Source of the DNA: JAOPZW01 sp963707695
GTDB taxonomy: Bacteria; Actinomycetota; Thermoleophilia; Solirubrobacterales; Solirubrobacteraceae
DNA length: 64,000 nt
Direction of reading: 5' to 3'
Assembly: GCA_963707695.1 (NCBI GenBank)
Contig: CAVPQY010000002.1
Span: forward strand, 372,001 to 436,000
In this document: in pieces, positions 24,607 to 35,830 of the stretch
How positions within the stretch are numbered: the first letter of the stretch is position 1
How the letters are laid out: every line of letters begins with the position of its first letter
The notes under the pieces: model-generated
Told to the model about the DNA's origin: nothing
The model's input: only the letters and a program-made list of their open reading frames with translations
The model's database searches: none
Made by a program: the position numbers and the translations under genes

Positions 24607-25539
24607 TCAGGCCACGCGCGCGGTGTCGCCGCCCTCGGGCACCGAGGCGACGACCGACGTCGTCCAGTCGATGACCGACGCCGGCTTGACGACGTGGCGC
24701 TGCATCCCGAGCTCCTTCGGGTCGAGCCCGAGGGCCAGCCCGACGAGCTGGGGGAGGTGCAGGACCGGCATGTCGAGCTCCCGGCCCACCGCGCGCTCGG
24801 CCAGCGGCTGCTGGAGGTCGAGGTTGAGGTGGCACAGCGGGCACGGCGTCACGAGGCAGTCGGCGGCCGCGTCGACCGCGTCGCCGAGGTGGCGCCCCGC
24901 CTGCTTGAGCGAGGCCTCCTTGTTCATCGTGATGATCGGGAAGCCGCAGCACTTGTAGGCGCCCGCGTACTCGACGACGGTCCCGCCCAGGGCCTCGATG
25001 ACGAGGCCGAGGTACGTGTCGCGCGGCAGCTCGTCGTCGATCCCCAGCCGGTCGGTGGGGCGCACGATGTAGCAGCCGTAGAACGGGCCGACGCGGAGGT
25101 CGGTCAGCGGACGCCTGACCCGCGCGGTCAGGGCGTCGAGGCCGAGCTCCTCCACGAGCAGCCAGAGGAAGTTCTTGTTCGTCAGGCCCTTCTCGTAGGA
25201 CAGCCCCGACTCCGCCTGCAGCGTCGCGTTGATCTGCTCGCGGTAGTCCGCGTTGGCGTCCAGGCGCTCCTGGCACTCGGTCTGGGCGCCCTGGCAGGTC
25301 GAGCAGATGTTCATCATCAGCTCCGCGTCGGGCACGTCCTGCGCCAGCGCGAAGGTCCGCGCGTTCAGCGTGTCGGCCAGCTCCTGGTTGTGCTCGGCGA
25401 TGACGCCGGCGCCGCAGCAGCTCGCGCGGTCGAGCTCGACGAGCTCGAGGTCCAGCAGCGGGGCGATCTTCGCCATCGAGCCGTGGAGCTCCGGGGTGAA
25501 GCCGCGCGAGACGCAGCCGGGCCAGTAGGCGACCTTCAT
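24607..25539 (-). CDS. succinate dehydrogenase CCG-domain subunit (HdrB-like, SdhE-type)
   Basis: 310 aa with two cysteine-rich CCG domains as in heterodisulfide reductase subunit B and class-E succinate:quinone reductases: C9 ... CCG (41-43) ... C79-x2-C82, and C156 ... CCG (197-199) ... C233-x2-C236. Each can hold a non-cubane [4Fe-4S] centre. It has no membrane helices. The start overlaps the sdhB stop by 4 bases (ATGA), so it is the third gene of sdhA-sdhB-this. It probably replaces or docks the membrane anchor and passes electrons towards quinone. Not the unrelated flavinylation factor also called SdhE. Confidence 0.88.
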   Translation of the reverse strand: MKVAYWPGCVSRGFTPELHGSMAKIAPLLDLELVELDRASCCGAGVIAEHNQELADTLNARTFALAQDVPDAELMMNICSTCQGAQTECQERLDANADYREQINATLQAESGLSYEKGLTNKNFLWLLVEELGLDALTARVRRPLTDLRVGPFYGCYIVRPTDRLGIDDELPRDTYLGLVIEALGGTVVEYAGAYKCCGFPIITMNKEASLKQAGRHLGDAVDAAADCLVTPCPLCHLNLDLQQPLAERAVGRELDMPVLHLPQLVGLALGLDPKELGMQRHVVKPASVIDWTTSVVASVPEGGDTARVA

Positions 25540-26699
25540 CGGGTGGGGGACTCCTGGGGGCTCATGCCCGGCTCGCCGGGATCGGGGGCGTTCTGGGCGC
25601 CGTCGCCCGCGCCGGTCAGCGGCGCGTCGGTCGGCGCGCCCGGCGCGTCGACGAGGTCCTCGTCGTAGCCGGTGAGGTAGAGGTTGAGCTCGACGCGGTC
25701 CTCACGGCCCTCGACCGCCTCGAAGATCGCCTTGACGTCCTTCGGGGCCTTGTGCGAGTGGACCAGCGCGCCCTTCGGCGTGACCTTGCGGCGCAGGAGG
25801 GCCCGGGTGATGACCGGCAGCGAGTCCAGCAGCTCGGGCACCGCGCGCGGGTGGAACTTGCCGCCGTAGGAGTCGGGCAGCAGGTCGGCCTCGTGCAGCA
25901 GGCCGTTGCGGCGGATGTTCTTGACGAACGCCATCTCGTGGCGGTGGCCGTTGTTGGCGTCGTCGATCCCGTGGTCGTCGCCCGCGCGGCGGCGCAGCCG
26001 CATGATCTGGCTCATCGGCGCGACGCCCTTCGGGCACGCCTCGATGCACTTGAAGCAGTGCGTGCAGTCGTACATGCCGTGCGGGTCCTCGGCGAGGTCC
26101 TTGAGGCGGTCGAACTGCTCGGCGTCGCGCGGGTCGCCCACGAAGCGGTAGGCCTTGGCCAGCGCGGCCGGCCCGATGAAGAGCGGGTCGACCTCCATCG
26201 ACAGGCAGTCCGAGACGCAGGCGCCGCACTGGATGCAGGCCATGGACTGCGTGACGTCGATCATCGCGTCGCGCGGCACGACGTACTCGCGCTCGGGGAT
26301 CGGCTCCCGGTTGATGAGCCAGGGCGTGACGCGCTGGATCTTCTTCCAGTGGACCGCGTCCATGTCGACGATGAGGTCCTTGAGGATGGGCATGTTGCCC
26401 ATCGGCTCGACCTCGATGACCCCGTCCTTGGCGTGCGCGGCCGCCTTGTCGAGGTGGGTGTGGCACGCGAGCCCGGGCTGGCCGTTGATCCGCACGCCGC
26501 AGGAGCCGCAGATGGCGGCCCGGCAGGAGCAGCGGATGCCGATCGAGCCGTCGAAGCGCGCCTTGGCCTGCAGGATGCCCTCGAGCACCGAGCGGTGGGG
26601 CTCGAGCTCGACGGTGTGCTCGTCCCAGTACGGGGCGTTCCCGGAGTCGGGGTCGTAGCGGCGCAGCCGCAGGGTGAACTGCTCAGGCGTCGATGCCAT
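25536..26699 (-). CDS. sdhB: succinate dehydrogenase/fumarate reductase iron-sulfur subunit
   Basis: 387 aa, longer than the usual 230-260 because of a 130-residue C-terminal extension rich in Pro/Gly/Asp at its end. Plant-type [2Fe-2S] ligands are C57, C59, C64, C67 and C79. The ferredoxin part has C155-x2-C158-x2-C161-x3-C165 and C212-x2-C215-x2-C218-x3-C222 (CTHCFKCIEACPKG). It carries electrons from the SdhA flavin to the quinone side. Starts one base after the sdhA stop codon. Confidence 0.95.
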   Translation of the reverse strand: MASTPEQFTLRLRRYDPDSGNAPYWDEHTVELEPHRSVLEGILQAKARFDGSIGIRCSCRAAICGSCGVRINGQPGLACHTHLDKAAAHAKDGVIEVEPMGNMPILKDLIVDMDAVHWKKIQRVTPWLINREPIPEREYVVPRDAMIDVTQSMACIQCGACVSDCLSMEVDPLFIGPAALAKAYRFVGDPRDAEQFDRLKDLAEDPHGMYDCTHCFKCIEACPKGVAPMSQIMRLRRRAGDDHGIDDANNGHRHEMAFVKNIRRNGLLHEADLLPDSYGGKFHPRAVPELLDSLPVITRALLRRKVTPKGALVHSHKAPKDVKAIFEAVEGREDRVELNLYLTGYDEDLVDAPGAPTDAPLTGAGDGAQNAPDPGEPGMSPQESPTR

Positions 26700-28403
26700 C
26701 TAGTACTTGCGCTCCTCGGGCTGCCACTGGGTGATCGTCACCGGCGAGTACTCCACGTGGGGGACGTCGTCGCCGTTGCGCGAGAGGTCGATGTGCTTGA
26801 GCCACTCGTCGTCGTTGCGCTCGGGGAAGTCGGTGCGGTACTGCGCGCCGCGCGACTCCTTGCGCTCGATCGCGGCGACGACGGTGCACTCCGCCACGTC
26901 GAGGAGGTACCCCAGCTCGATGGCGCCGAGCACGTCCTGGTTGAAGACGGAGCCGCGGTCGTCGACGTAGGCCGTCGTCGCCTCCTCCTTGAGGCGCCGG
27001 ACGACCTCGAGGGCGTCGCGCAGGCCGGCCTCGTCGCGGAAGACGGCGACGTTGCGGTTCATCATCGTCCCCAGCTCGTCCTTGATCTCGGCGATCCGTC
27101 GCCCGTCCTTCGGCCGCGCGATGATCGCGTCGATCTCGGCCTGGTCGGCGCGGAGCTGCGCGTCGAGCGGGCCCGAGGCGTCCGGCATCGGCATCCCGGC
27201 GGCGCGCCGGGCGGCGTCCTCGCCGGAGCGGCGGCCGAAGATCAGCGTGTCCAGCAGGGAGTTCGCGCCCAGGCGGTTGCCGCCGTGGACGGAGACGCAC
27301 GCGACCTCGCCGGCGGCGTAGAGCCCCGGGATCGGGGTGCGGCCGTCGACGTCGGTCTTCACGCCGCCCATGATGTAGTGCTGGCCGGGCCGGATGAGGA
27401 TCGGCTCGCGGGTGATGTCCACGCCGGCGAAGTCCTTGCCGATGTTCACGATCTCGCGCAGCGCCTCGAGCGTGCGCTTGCGCGGCACGACGGTGATGTC
27501 GAGGTAGATCCCCGATCCGTCCTCGCCGACGCCGCGGCCCTCGTTGATCTCCGTCTGCTCGGCGCGCGAGACGACGTCGCGGGAGGCCAGCTCCATCTTG
27601 TTGGGCGCGTACTTCTCCATGAAGCGCTCGCCGGCGGCGTTGAGCAGGTGCGCGCCTTCGCCGCGGGCGCCCTCGGTGATGAGGAAGCCGTTCTCCACGA
27701 GCGTCGTGGGGTGGTACTGCACCATCTCCATGTCCATGAGCGGCGCGCCCAGCCGGTAGGCCTGCGCGATGCCGTCGCCGGTGCAGATGAGGGCGTTCGT
27801 CGTCGGCTTCCACACCTGGCCGGCGCCGCCCTGGGCCAGGATGACGTTCTTGGCCGTGAAGGCCTCCATCCGCCCCGTGCGGATGTCCCGGGCGACCACG
27901 CCCACGCAGGTGCCCTCGTCGTCGAGGACGAGCGAGGTCGCGAACCACTCCTCGTAGCGGTCGACGACCTCGTGGTACTTCATGAGCTGCTCGTAGAGCA
28001 CGTGCAGGATCGCCTGGCCGGTGATGTCGGCCACGTAGGCCGTGCGCTTCATCGAGGCGCCGCCGAAGGCCCGCAGGTCGAGCTCGCCCGTCTCGTTGCG
28101 GTGGAAGGTGACCCCGATGTGCTCGAGGTGCAGGACCTCCTTGGGCGCCTCGGAGCACATGACCTCGATCGCGTCCTGGTCGCCCAGGAAGTCCGAGCCC
28201 TTGACGGTGTCGTAGGCGTGCGAGCGCCAGTCGTCGTCGACGCTGATCGCGGCGTTGATGCCGCCGGCGGCGGCCACCGAATGCGAGCGGACCGGGTGGA
28301 CCTTGCTCATGATCGCGACGGTCGCACCCGCGTCGGCCGCCGCGAGGGCGGCGCGCTGGCCGGCGAGGCCGGCCCCGATGATCAGGACGTCGTGTGCTGG
28401 CAT
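26700..28403 (-). CDS. sdhA: succinate dehydrogenase flavoprotein subunit
   Basis: 567 aa. The FAD dinucleotide fold starts VLIIGAGLAGQRAALAAADA; the likely covalent-FAD histidine is H41 (VRSHSVAAAGGINAA). Active-site blocks are MVQYHPTTL, LITEGARGEGAHLLN, and HGGNRLGANSLLDTLIFGRR. It oxidises succinate to fumarate in the TCA cycle. ATG 28403 has a GGAAGGG ribosome site. First gene of the A-B-CCG operon; no cytochrome b genes follow within the window. The gap 28404-28520 holds no gene. Confidence 0.97.
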   Translation of the reverse strand: MPAHDVLIIGAGLAGQRAALAAADAGATVAIMSKVHPVRSHSVAAAGGINAAISVDDDWRSHAYDTVKGSDFLGDQDAIEVMCSEAPKEVLHLEHIGVTFHRNETGELDLRAFGGASMKRTAYVADITGQAILHVLYEQLMKYHEVVDRYEEWFATSLVLDDEGTCVGVVARDIRTGRMEAFTAKNVILAQGGAGQVWKPTTNALICTGDGIAQAYRLGAPLMDMEMVQYHPTTLVENGFLITEGARGEGAHLLNAAGERFMEKYAPNKMELASRDVVSRAEQTEINEGRGVGEDGSGIYLDITVVPRKRTLEALREIVNIGKDFAGVDITREPILIRPGQHYIMGGVKTDVDGRTPIPGLYAAGEVACVSVHGGNRLGANSLLDTLIFGRRSGEDAARRAAGMPMPDASGPLDAQLRADQAEIDAIIARPKDGRRIAEIKDELGTMMNRNVAVFRDEAGLRDALEVVRRLKEEATTAYVDDRGSVFNQDVLGAIELGYLLDVAECTVVAAIERKESRGAQYRTDFPERNDDEWLKHIDLSRNGDDVPHVEYSPVTITQWQPEERKY

Positions 28404-28520
28404 GGCCCTTCCGGGTCGGGCTTGGGGGTGCGAACAGTAGTACGGGCCGGGGCCGCCCCGGGCTGCGACCCCGGGGGTCCCGGTGCGCCCGGACCCCGCT
28501 TCAGCGCCCGTCCTGGCGCG

Positions 28521-29702
28521 CTACAGGGCCCGTCCTGGCGCGGCGGCGGTGAGCGCGCGCTGGACCTGCTCGACGGTGACGACCCCGCACAGCCGCCCGT
28601 CGGGGTCGAGGACCATCAGGGCCCCGCGCTGGCGGAGGCCCGGCGCGCCCAGCAGGTGCTCCACGGGCGTGTCGGCGCGGACCGCGATCGCCGCGTCGTC
28701 GCCGCCCTCGGCGAGCTCGCCCGCCGCCGACAGCGGCCGGCCGGCCGCCACCGCGGCGTCGACGGCGTCGGAGCGCAGCAGCCCGCGGAAGAGCCCGGTC
28801 GTGGCGTCGGCCACGGGGAACCAGGGCCAGTGGTAGCGGGCGAAGAACTCGTCCTGGGCCCGGATGGCGGACTCGTCCGCCGGGATCCACACCGGCTGGC
28901 GGTCCATGAGGTCCCCGGCGGTCACCCCCTCCAGGCGGTCCGTGAAGCGGCTCTGCACGACCGCGCCGCGGGCGGCCTGGCCGAGGAACCAGCCGAGGAC
29001 GATGAGGTACAGGCCGTTGATCCCGTGGCCGGCGCCGAGCAGGAGGTAGAGCCCGAAGCCCATGAGGGCGTAGGCGAAGAGCTGGCCCAGCCCGGCGCTG
29101 AAGCGCGTGCCCTTCCCGCGGTCGCCGGTGACCTTCCACGCGATCGCGCGGGCGATCCGGCCCCCGTCGAGCGGGAAGGCGGGGACGATGTTGAAGAGGA
29201 AGAGGAAGAGGTTCACCGTGGCCAGCCACCCCAGGAGGCCCAGCACCGGTGAGACGCCGCTCCCGGAGAGCTGCGCCGCGTCGTCGAACTGGCGGCTGTC
29301 GCCCAGCAGGACCGCCAGGCCGTAGCAGAGCGCGACGATCACGAGCGTCACGGCGGGCCCGGCGGCCGAGATCCGGAACTCCTCGCCGGGGGAGTCCGTG
29401 TCGCGCGTCATCTTGGCCAGGCCGCCGAAGAACCAGAGCTCGATGCCCGCGATCTCGATGCCGTTGCGGCGCGCGACGACGGCGTGCCCGAGCTCGTGGA
29501 GCGTGAGCGAGACGAAGAACAGCAGGGCCCCGACGACGGCGGTGAGGTAGGCCACGCCCGAGGACTGGTCGGCGAGCGTGTCCTGGAAGACGCCGCTCAG
29601 GCCCCAGATCATGATGAACAGGACGAAGAACCACGTGTAGCTCGCGGTGATGTCGATCCCGAGGACCCGCGCGAGACGGACGGATGAGCCGCGGCCGAAC
29701 AT
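28521..29702 (-). CDS. site-2-protease-family zinc metallopeptidase with CBS domains
   Basis: 393 aa. Six membrane segments lie in 1-240. The catalytic site is HELGH (69-73) in TM2-3 and D179 in NIVPAFPLDGGR. Two CBS motifs follow, about 268-325 and 335-388 (LRQRGALMVLDPDGRLCGVV), the Rv2625c/YdcA-like architecture. It cleaves transmembrane substrates such as anti-sigma factors; CBS pairs usually sense adenosyl ligands. ATG 29702 has TAGAGT 12 bases upstream. Substrate unknown. Confidence 0.92.
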   Translation of the reverse strand: MFGRGSSVRLARVLGIDITASYTWFFVLFIMIWGLSGVFQDTLADQSSGVAYLTAVVGALLFFVSLTLHELGHAVVARRNGIEIAGIELWFFGGLAKMTRDTDSPGEEFRISAAGPAVTLVIVALCYGLAVLLGDSRQFDDAAQLSGSGVSPVLGLLGWLATVNLFLFLFNIVPAFPLDGGRIARAIAWKVTGDRGKGTRFSAGLGQLFAYALMGFGLYLLLGAGHGINGLYLIVLGWFLGQAARGAVVQSRFTDRLEGVTAGDLMDRQPVWIPADESAIRAQDEFFARYHWPWFPVADATTGLFRGLLRSDAVDAAVAAGRPLSAAGELAEGGDDAAIAVRADTPVEHLLGAPGLRQRGALMVLDPDGRLCGVVTVEQVQRALTAAAPGRAL

Positions 29703-29770
29703 GAGGTCCGCTCGACTCTAGATGAGTGGTCGCACGACCGCCGCGGGCGTGGGCGGCGGCCGCCGCGGGG

Positions 29771-31409
29771 CTAGGAGGGCGGCGTGTGGCGCGCGACGAT
29801 CGCCTGGGTGTCGACGCCCTTCGGCAGCGTCCCGAACGCCATCCCCGCGTCGCCGGCCAGCCGGGAGGCGCAGAAGGCGTCGGCCACCGCGGGCGCCGCG
29901 TGGCGGACCAGCAGCGAGCCCTGAAGGGCGAGCGCCAGGCGCTCGACGAGGCGCCGGGCGCGGGCCTCGAGCTCCTCCGGGTCGGCCAGGTCCGCCTGCA
30001 GATCCGCGACGAAGGCGTCGAGCCGGGCGTCGGCGCCGGCCGCCAGGCCGACCTCGGCGAACCAGGCCTCGAGGATCGCCGGCTGCCGGGCCAGCGCGCG
30101 CAGGACGTCGAGCGCGTTGACGTTCCCCGAGCCCTCCCAGATCGAGTTCAGCGGGGACTGCCGGAAGAGCCGCGGCATGCCCGACTCCTCGACGTAGCCG
30201 TTGCCGCCCAGGCACTCCATGGCCTCCGCCGCGTGCGCGGGAGCCCGCTTGCAGACCCAGTACTTCCCGACGGCGGTGCCCAGTCGGCGGATCGCGACGT
30301 CGTCCTCGTCGTAGGCGCGCGCGAGGCGCAGCGCCAGCGCGGTCGCGGCCTCGGACTCGATCGCCAGGTCGGCGAGCACGTTGCGCATGAGCGGCTGCTC
30401 GGCCAGCACCCGGCCGAAGGCGCTGCGGTGCGCCGCGTGCCACGTCGCGTTCGCCGTCCCCCAGCGCATCGCCGCGGCGGAGCCGATGACGCAGTCCAGC
30501 CGGGTGTGCCCGACCATCTCGATGATCGTGGGGACGCCGCGGCCGGGCTCGCCGACCGGCCAGGCCACGGTCCCGTCGAGCGTGACCTCGGAGCTCGCGT
30601 TCGAGCGGTCGCCGAGCTTGTCCTTGAGGCGCTCGATCCGGAACGGGTTGCGGGTGCCGTCGGGCAGGATCCGCGGGACGAGGAAGCACGTGATGCCCTC
30701 GGGCGCCTGGGCGAGGAACAGGAAGACGTCGCACATCGGAGCGCTGCAGAACCACTTGTGCCCGCGCAGGACGTAGCTGCCGTCGCCCCGGGCGGTCGCC
30801 GTCGTCGTGTTCGAGCGCACGTCCGAGCCGCCCTGCTTCTCGGTCATCCCCATGCCCGCCTTGGCCGAGCCCTTCTCCTCGGCCGGGACGAGCCGCCCGT
30901 CGTAGGCGGCCGCGGTCAGCAGCGGCTCCCAGTGAGCGGCGAGGTCGGGGGCGTGGCGCAGCGCCGGGACGACGGCGAAGGTCATGGTCATCGGGCAGCC
31001 GTGGCCGGCCTCGACCTGTCCGGCGACGAGCCCGCCGGCGGCGCGGACCACGTGGCGGCCGTCCTCGTCGCCGGTCCAGGGCAGGCTGTTGAGGCCGCCC
31101 TCGGAGCTCAGCGCCATGAGCCTGTGCCACGCCGGGTGGAACTCGACCTCGTCGAGGCGGTGCCCGTAGCGGTCGACGACCCGGAGCTTCGGCGGGTGCT
31201 CGTTGGCCTGCGCCGCCCACTCCAGCAGCGGCTCGCCGCCCCACGTCGCGCCGTGCTCGGCGAGGCGGCCGGCGGCCCAGTCCGCCGCCCTCGCGCCGCA
31301 CGCCCTCCTGCAGGACCGTGTCGGAGGTGAAGAGGTTCAGCGGCGCCAGCGGCGGCGGCTGGTTCGTCACGGCGAAGACGTCGGCGGGGGCGTGCTCAAG
31401 CAGCGACAC
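29771..31409 (-). pseudogene. acyl-CoA dehydrogenase, frameshifted near the N-terminus
   Basis: GTG 31409 opens MSLLEHAPADVFAVTNQPPP and LNLFTSDTVLQEGVRREG. An apparent extra base near 31285 then moves the frame to ADWAAGRLAEHGA and the rest. The C-terminal 448 residues from 31117 are intact: MTMTFAVVPALRHAPDLAAH, KAGMGMTEKQGGSDVRSNTT (substrate/FAD loop), LRGHKWFCSAPMCDVFLFLA, AHAAEAMECLGGNGYVEESG and LFRQSPLNSIWEGSGNVNAL. This is the AidB-like long acyl-CoA dehydrogenase type (about 545 aa). It oxidises an acyl-CoA or acts as an AidB-like flavoprotein. The start overlaps the tetR stop, so the two form an operon. Confidence 0.85.
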
Positions 31410-31974
31410 GGAGGGGCTCCTGGGTGGCGGTGGTGACGAAGGCGACGAGGCCCGCGACGAGCGCGTCCTCGTCGGGGTGCTCGTCGGGGGAGAGGGGGCC
31501 GACGAGCGCCTCGGCCAGGGCGCCCACGAGGGCGGCGGCCACGAGGTCGGGCTGGGGGTGGCCGTCCAGGCGCGCGCGGAAGACGTCCGCGTAGGCCCGG
31601 CGGAAGACGAGGCGCTCGGCCTCGACGGCCGGGTCGACCGGCTCGGCGATGAGCGCCCATGCCATCCGGCGCCCGGCCAGGGCGCGGCGGGCGAACACCT
31701 CGGCGGCGCCGGCCAGGCCCCCGTCCTCGGCGGCCGCGCGCACCGCGTCGACCTCGTGCTGGGCGGCGGTGCGGAAGACCTCGGCGAAGAGGTCCGCCTT
31801 CGACGGGAAGTGGCGGTAGACCGACCCGGTGGCCACCCCGGCGCGGGCGGCGACCGCGGCGACCGCGGCGGCCCCGAACCCGCCCTCGGCGACGAGCTCG
31901 CGGGCGGCGCGCACGATCCGCCCGCGCGTCTCGCGCCGGCGGGCCTCGGTCGTCGCCGTCGGCCGGTATGCCAC
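31396..31974 (-). CDS. TetR-family transcriptional regulator
   Basis: 192 aa from GTG 31974. The HTH lies in residues 12-58 (RGRIVRAARELVAEGGFGAA, then GVATGSVYRHFPSKADLFAE). The C-terminal ligand domain is all-helical (RMAWALIAEPVDPAVEAERL). It overlaps the acyl-CoA dehydrogenase start by 14 bases and probably represses it in response to an acyl-CoA. A 14-bp palindrome lies 10 bases upstream of the start. A longer frame back to 32040 exists but would cross the palindrome and lacks family similarity. Confidence 0.9.
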   Translation of the reverse strand: MAYRPTATTEARRRETRGRIVRAARELVAEGGFGAAAVAAVAARAGVATGSVYRHFPSKADLFAEVFRTAAQHEVDAVRAAAEDGGLAGAAEVFARRALAGRRMAWALIAEPVDPAVEAERLVFRRAYADVFRARLDGHPQPDLVAAALVGALAEALVGPLSPDEHPDEDALVAGLVAFVTTATQEPLRVAA

Positions 31975-31983
31975 GCCAAGGAG

Positions 31984-31997
31984 TGAACCACGGTTCA
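31984..31997. promoter_or_regulatory. TetR operator palindrome
   Basis: tgaaccacggttca, a perfect palindrome (6-bp arms, 2-bp centre) between tetR and icd. Its position directly before the tetR start fits autorepression; it also lies upstream of the icd -10 box (32011-32016). Confidence 0.65.
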
Positions 31998-32029
31998 GAA
32001 CTTGCTGCAATAGCGTGGGCGCCGCTCCC

Positions 32030-34246
<2,217 letters not shown>

Positions 34247-34256
34247 GGTCCGGCGC

Positions 34257-35231
34257 ATGTCCAAGACCGTCACCGTCACCGGTGCGGCCGGAGCGATCGG
34301 CTACGCGATCCTCTTCCGTGCCGCCTCGGGCCAGCTGCTCGGGCCCGACGAGAAGCTCAGGCTCAAGCTGCTCGAGATCGAGCCGGCCCTCAAGGCCGCC
34401 GAGGGCACCGCGATGGAGCTCGACGACTGCGCCTTCCCGCTGCTGGAGTCGATCGACATCTCGTCCGACCCCGACGAGGCCTTCGACGGCGCGAACGTCG
34501 GCCTGCTCATCGGCGCGCGCCCGCGCCAGAAGGGCATGGAGCGCGCCGACCTCCTGGAGGCCAACGGCGCGATCTTCAAGCCGCAGGGCGAGGCCATCAA
34601 CGCCCGCGCCGCGGACGACGTGCGGATCCTCGTCGTCGGCAACCCCGCCAACACGAACGCGCTCATCGCGCAGCGCAACGCCCCCGACGTCCCGGCCGAG
34701 CGCTTCACCGCGATGACGCGCCTGGACGAGAACCGCGCGGTGTCCATGCTCGCCAAGCAGCTCGGCGTCGGCGTCGACGACGTCCAGGACCTCGTCATCT
34801 GGGGCAACCACTCGCCGACGATGTTCCCCGACCTCTTCAACGCGACGGTGAACGGGCAACGGGCCGTCGACCAGGTCGACGAGGGCTGGTACGCCGACGA
34901 GTACATCCCGAAGGTCGGCAAGCGCGGCGCCGCCATCATCGAGGCGCGGGGCGCGTCGTCGGCGGCCTCCGCCGCGAACGCCGCGCTCGACCACGTGCGC
35001 GACTGGGTCCTCGGCGCCGACGGCCTGCGGTCGATGGCGGTGCGCTCCGACGGCTCCTACGGCGTCGAGGAGGGCCTCATCTCGTCCTTCCCGGTGCGGG
35101 TCTCGGGCGGCTCCTACGAGATCGCCCAGGGCCTCGACGTCGGCGACTTCGCCCGCGAGCGGATCGACCGCACGGTGCAGGAGCTCAAGGAGGAGCGCGA
35201 CGCCGTCCAGCAGCTCGGGCTGCTGGGCTAG
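34257..35231 (+). CDS. mdh: malate dehydrogenase
   Basis: 324 aa, LDH/MDH superfamily of the actinobacterial/cytosolic type. NAD site TVTGAAGAIGYAILFRAASG; substrate arginines in IGARPRQKGMERADLL; GNPANTNALIA; catalytic D157 and H185 (TRLDENRAVSM; IWGNHSPTMFPD). Converts malate to oxaloacetate. Although it follows icd by 10 bases, a TAGGGT box 7 bases before the ATG suggests it also has its own leaderless transcript. Confidence 0.97.
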   Translation: MSKTVTVTGAAGAIGYAILFRAASGQLLGPDEKLRLKLLEIEPALKAAEGTAMELDDCAFPLLESIDISSDPDEAFDGANVGLLIGARPRQKGMERADLLEANGAIFKPQGEAINARAADDVRILVVGNPANTNALIAQRNAPDVPAERFTAMTRLDENRAVSMLAKQLGVGVDDVQDLVIWGNHSPTMFPDLFNATVNGQRAVDQVDEGWYADEYIPKVGKRGAAIIEARGASSAASAANAALDHVRDWVLGADGLRSMAVRSDGSYGVEEGLISSFPVRVSGGSYEIAQGLDVGDFARERIDRTVQELKEERDAVQQLGLLG

Positions 35232-35379
35232 GCCCCCGCACCGCGGCGGAGCCGATGCCGGACGCCGCCGGCGGAGCCGATCCGGCGCGGATCGTGGGCG
35301 CTGCCGTCGCTCGCCGAAGGCGCACGGCCGCAGGGCGCCTTCCGGCGACGACCGGCGCGGCCCGAGGCGCTCCGGACGG

Positions 35380-35787
35380 CTACGCCGCCTCGGTGGCGTG
35401 CCAGCCCCGGCCCTCCTTGCGGACCAGCCCGTCCTTCTGGAGCCCGGGGAGCACGCGGTAGAGGTAGTTCTGCTTGATCCCCATGGCCTCGGCCATCTCG
35501 GGGATCGAGATGCCGGGGCGGGTGCGGACGAGCTCGAGGGCCTCCTTCGAGCGCGTGCCCGTGCCCCGCGGCCGCCCGCGGCCGCCGCCGGAGCGCGTGC
35601 CGGCGCCGCGCCGCGCGCGGCGCGACGGGGCCGGCGACGACGAGGCGGCACCGCGGCCACCGCGGCCGCCCACGCCGTCGAGCGCGTCGAGCGCCGCCCG
35701 CAGCCGGTCGTGCTCCTGCACCAGCGGTTCGAGCTCCTTCAGCCTGCTGGCGATCTCGCGTCGCTTCTCGTCCAGGAAGTCAGCCAT
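35380..35787 (-). CDS. coiled-coil / AT-hook / winged-helix DNA-binding protein
   Basis: 135 aa in three parts. Residues 5-37 form a coiled coil (DEKRREIASRLKELEPLVQE). Residues 40-80 are a Gly/Arg/Ser linker with an AT-hook core GRGRPRG (69-75). Residues 80-133 form a winged helix (SIPEMAEAMGIKQNYLYRVL, PGLQKDGLVRKEGRGW). Similar coil-linker-HTH proteins are widespread in Solirubrobacter-type genomes. A GAGAGGA ribosome site precedes ATG 35787, and palindromes lie at 35796-35830. Probably autoregulated; targets unknown. Confidence 0.75.
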   Translation of the reverse strand: MADFLDEKRREIASRLKELEPLVQEHDRLRAALDALDGVGGRGGRGAASSSPAPSRRARRGAGTRSGGGRGRPRGTGTRSKEALELVRTRPGISIPEMAEAMGIKQNYLYRVLPGLQKDGLVRKEGRGWHATEAA

Positions 35788-35795
35788 CGTCGTCC

Positions 35796-35830
35796 TCTCA
35801 CACTTTCGGGTGAGATGACTGTAACAGTCA
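35796..35830. promoter_or_regulatory. two adjacent inverted repeats upstream of the AT-hook regulator
   Basis: TCTCAC-N8-GTGAGA (35796-35815) abuts TGACTGT-A-ACAGTCA (35816-35830). The second contains TACAGT, a -10-like box on the minus strand. It overlaps the end of the SRPBCC gene. A candidate autoregulatory operator or a hairpin in the short leader. Confidence 0.5.

Noticed and set aside
25752..29252. 1166-codon plus-strand frame opposite sdhB/sdhA/S2P
   Set aside because: Antisense shadow typical of very GC-rich DNA; composition is V/R/H/L-rich and no motif is present, while the minus-strand genes are unmistakable.
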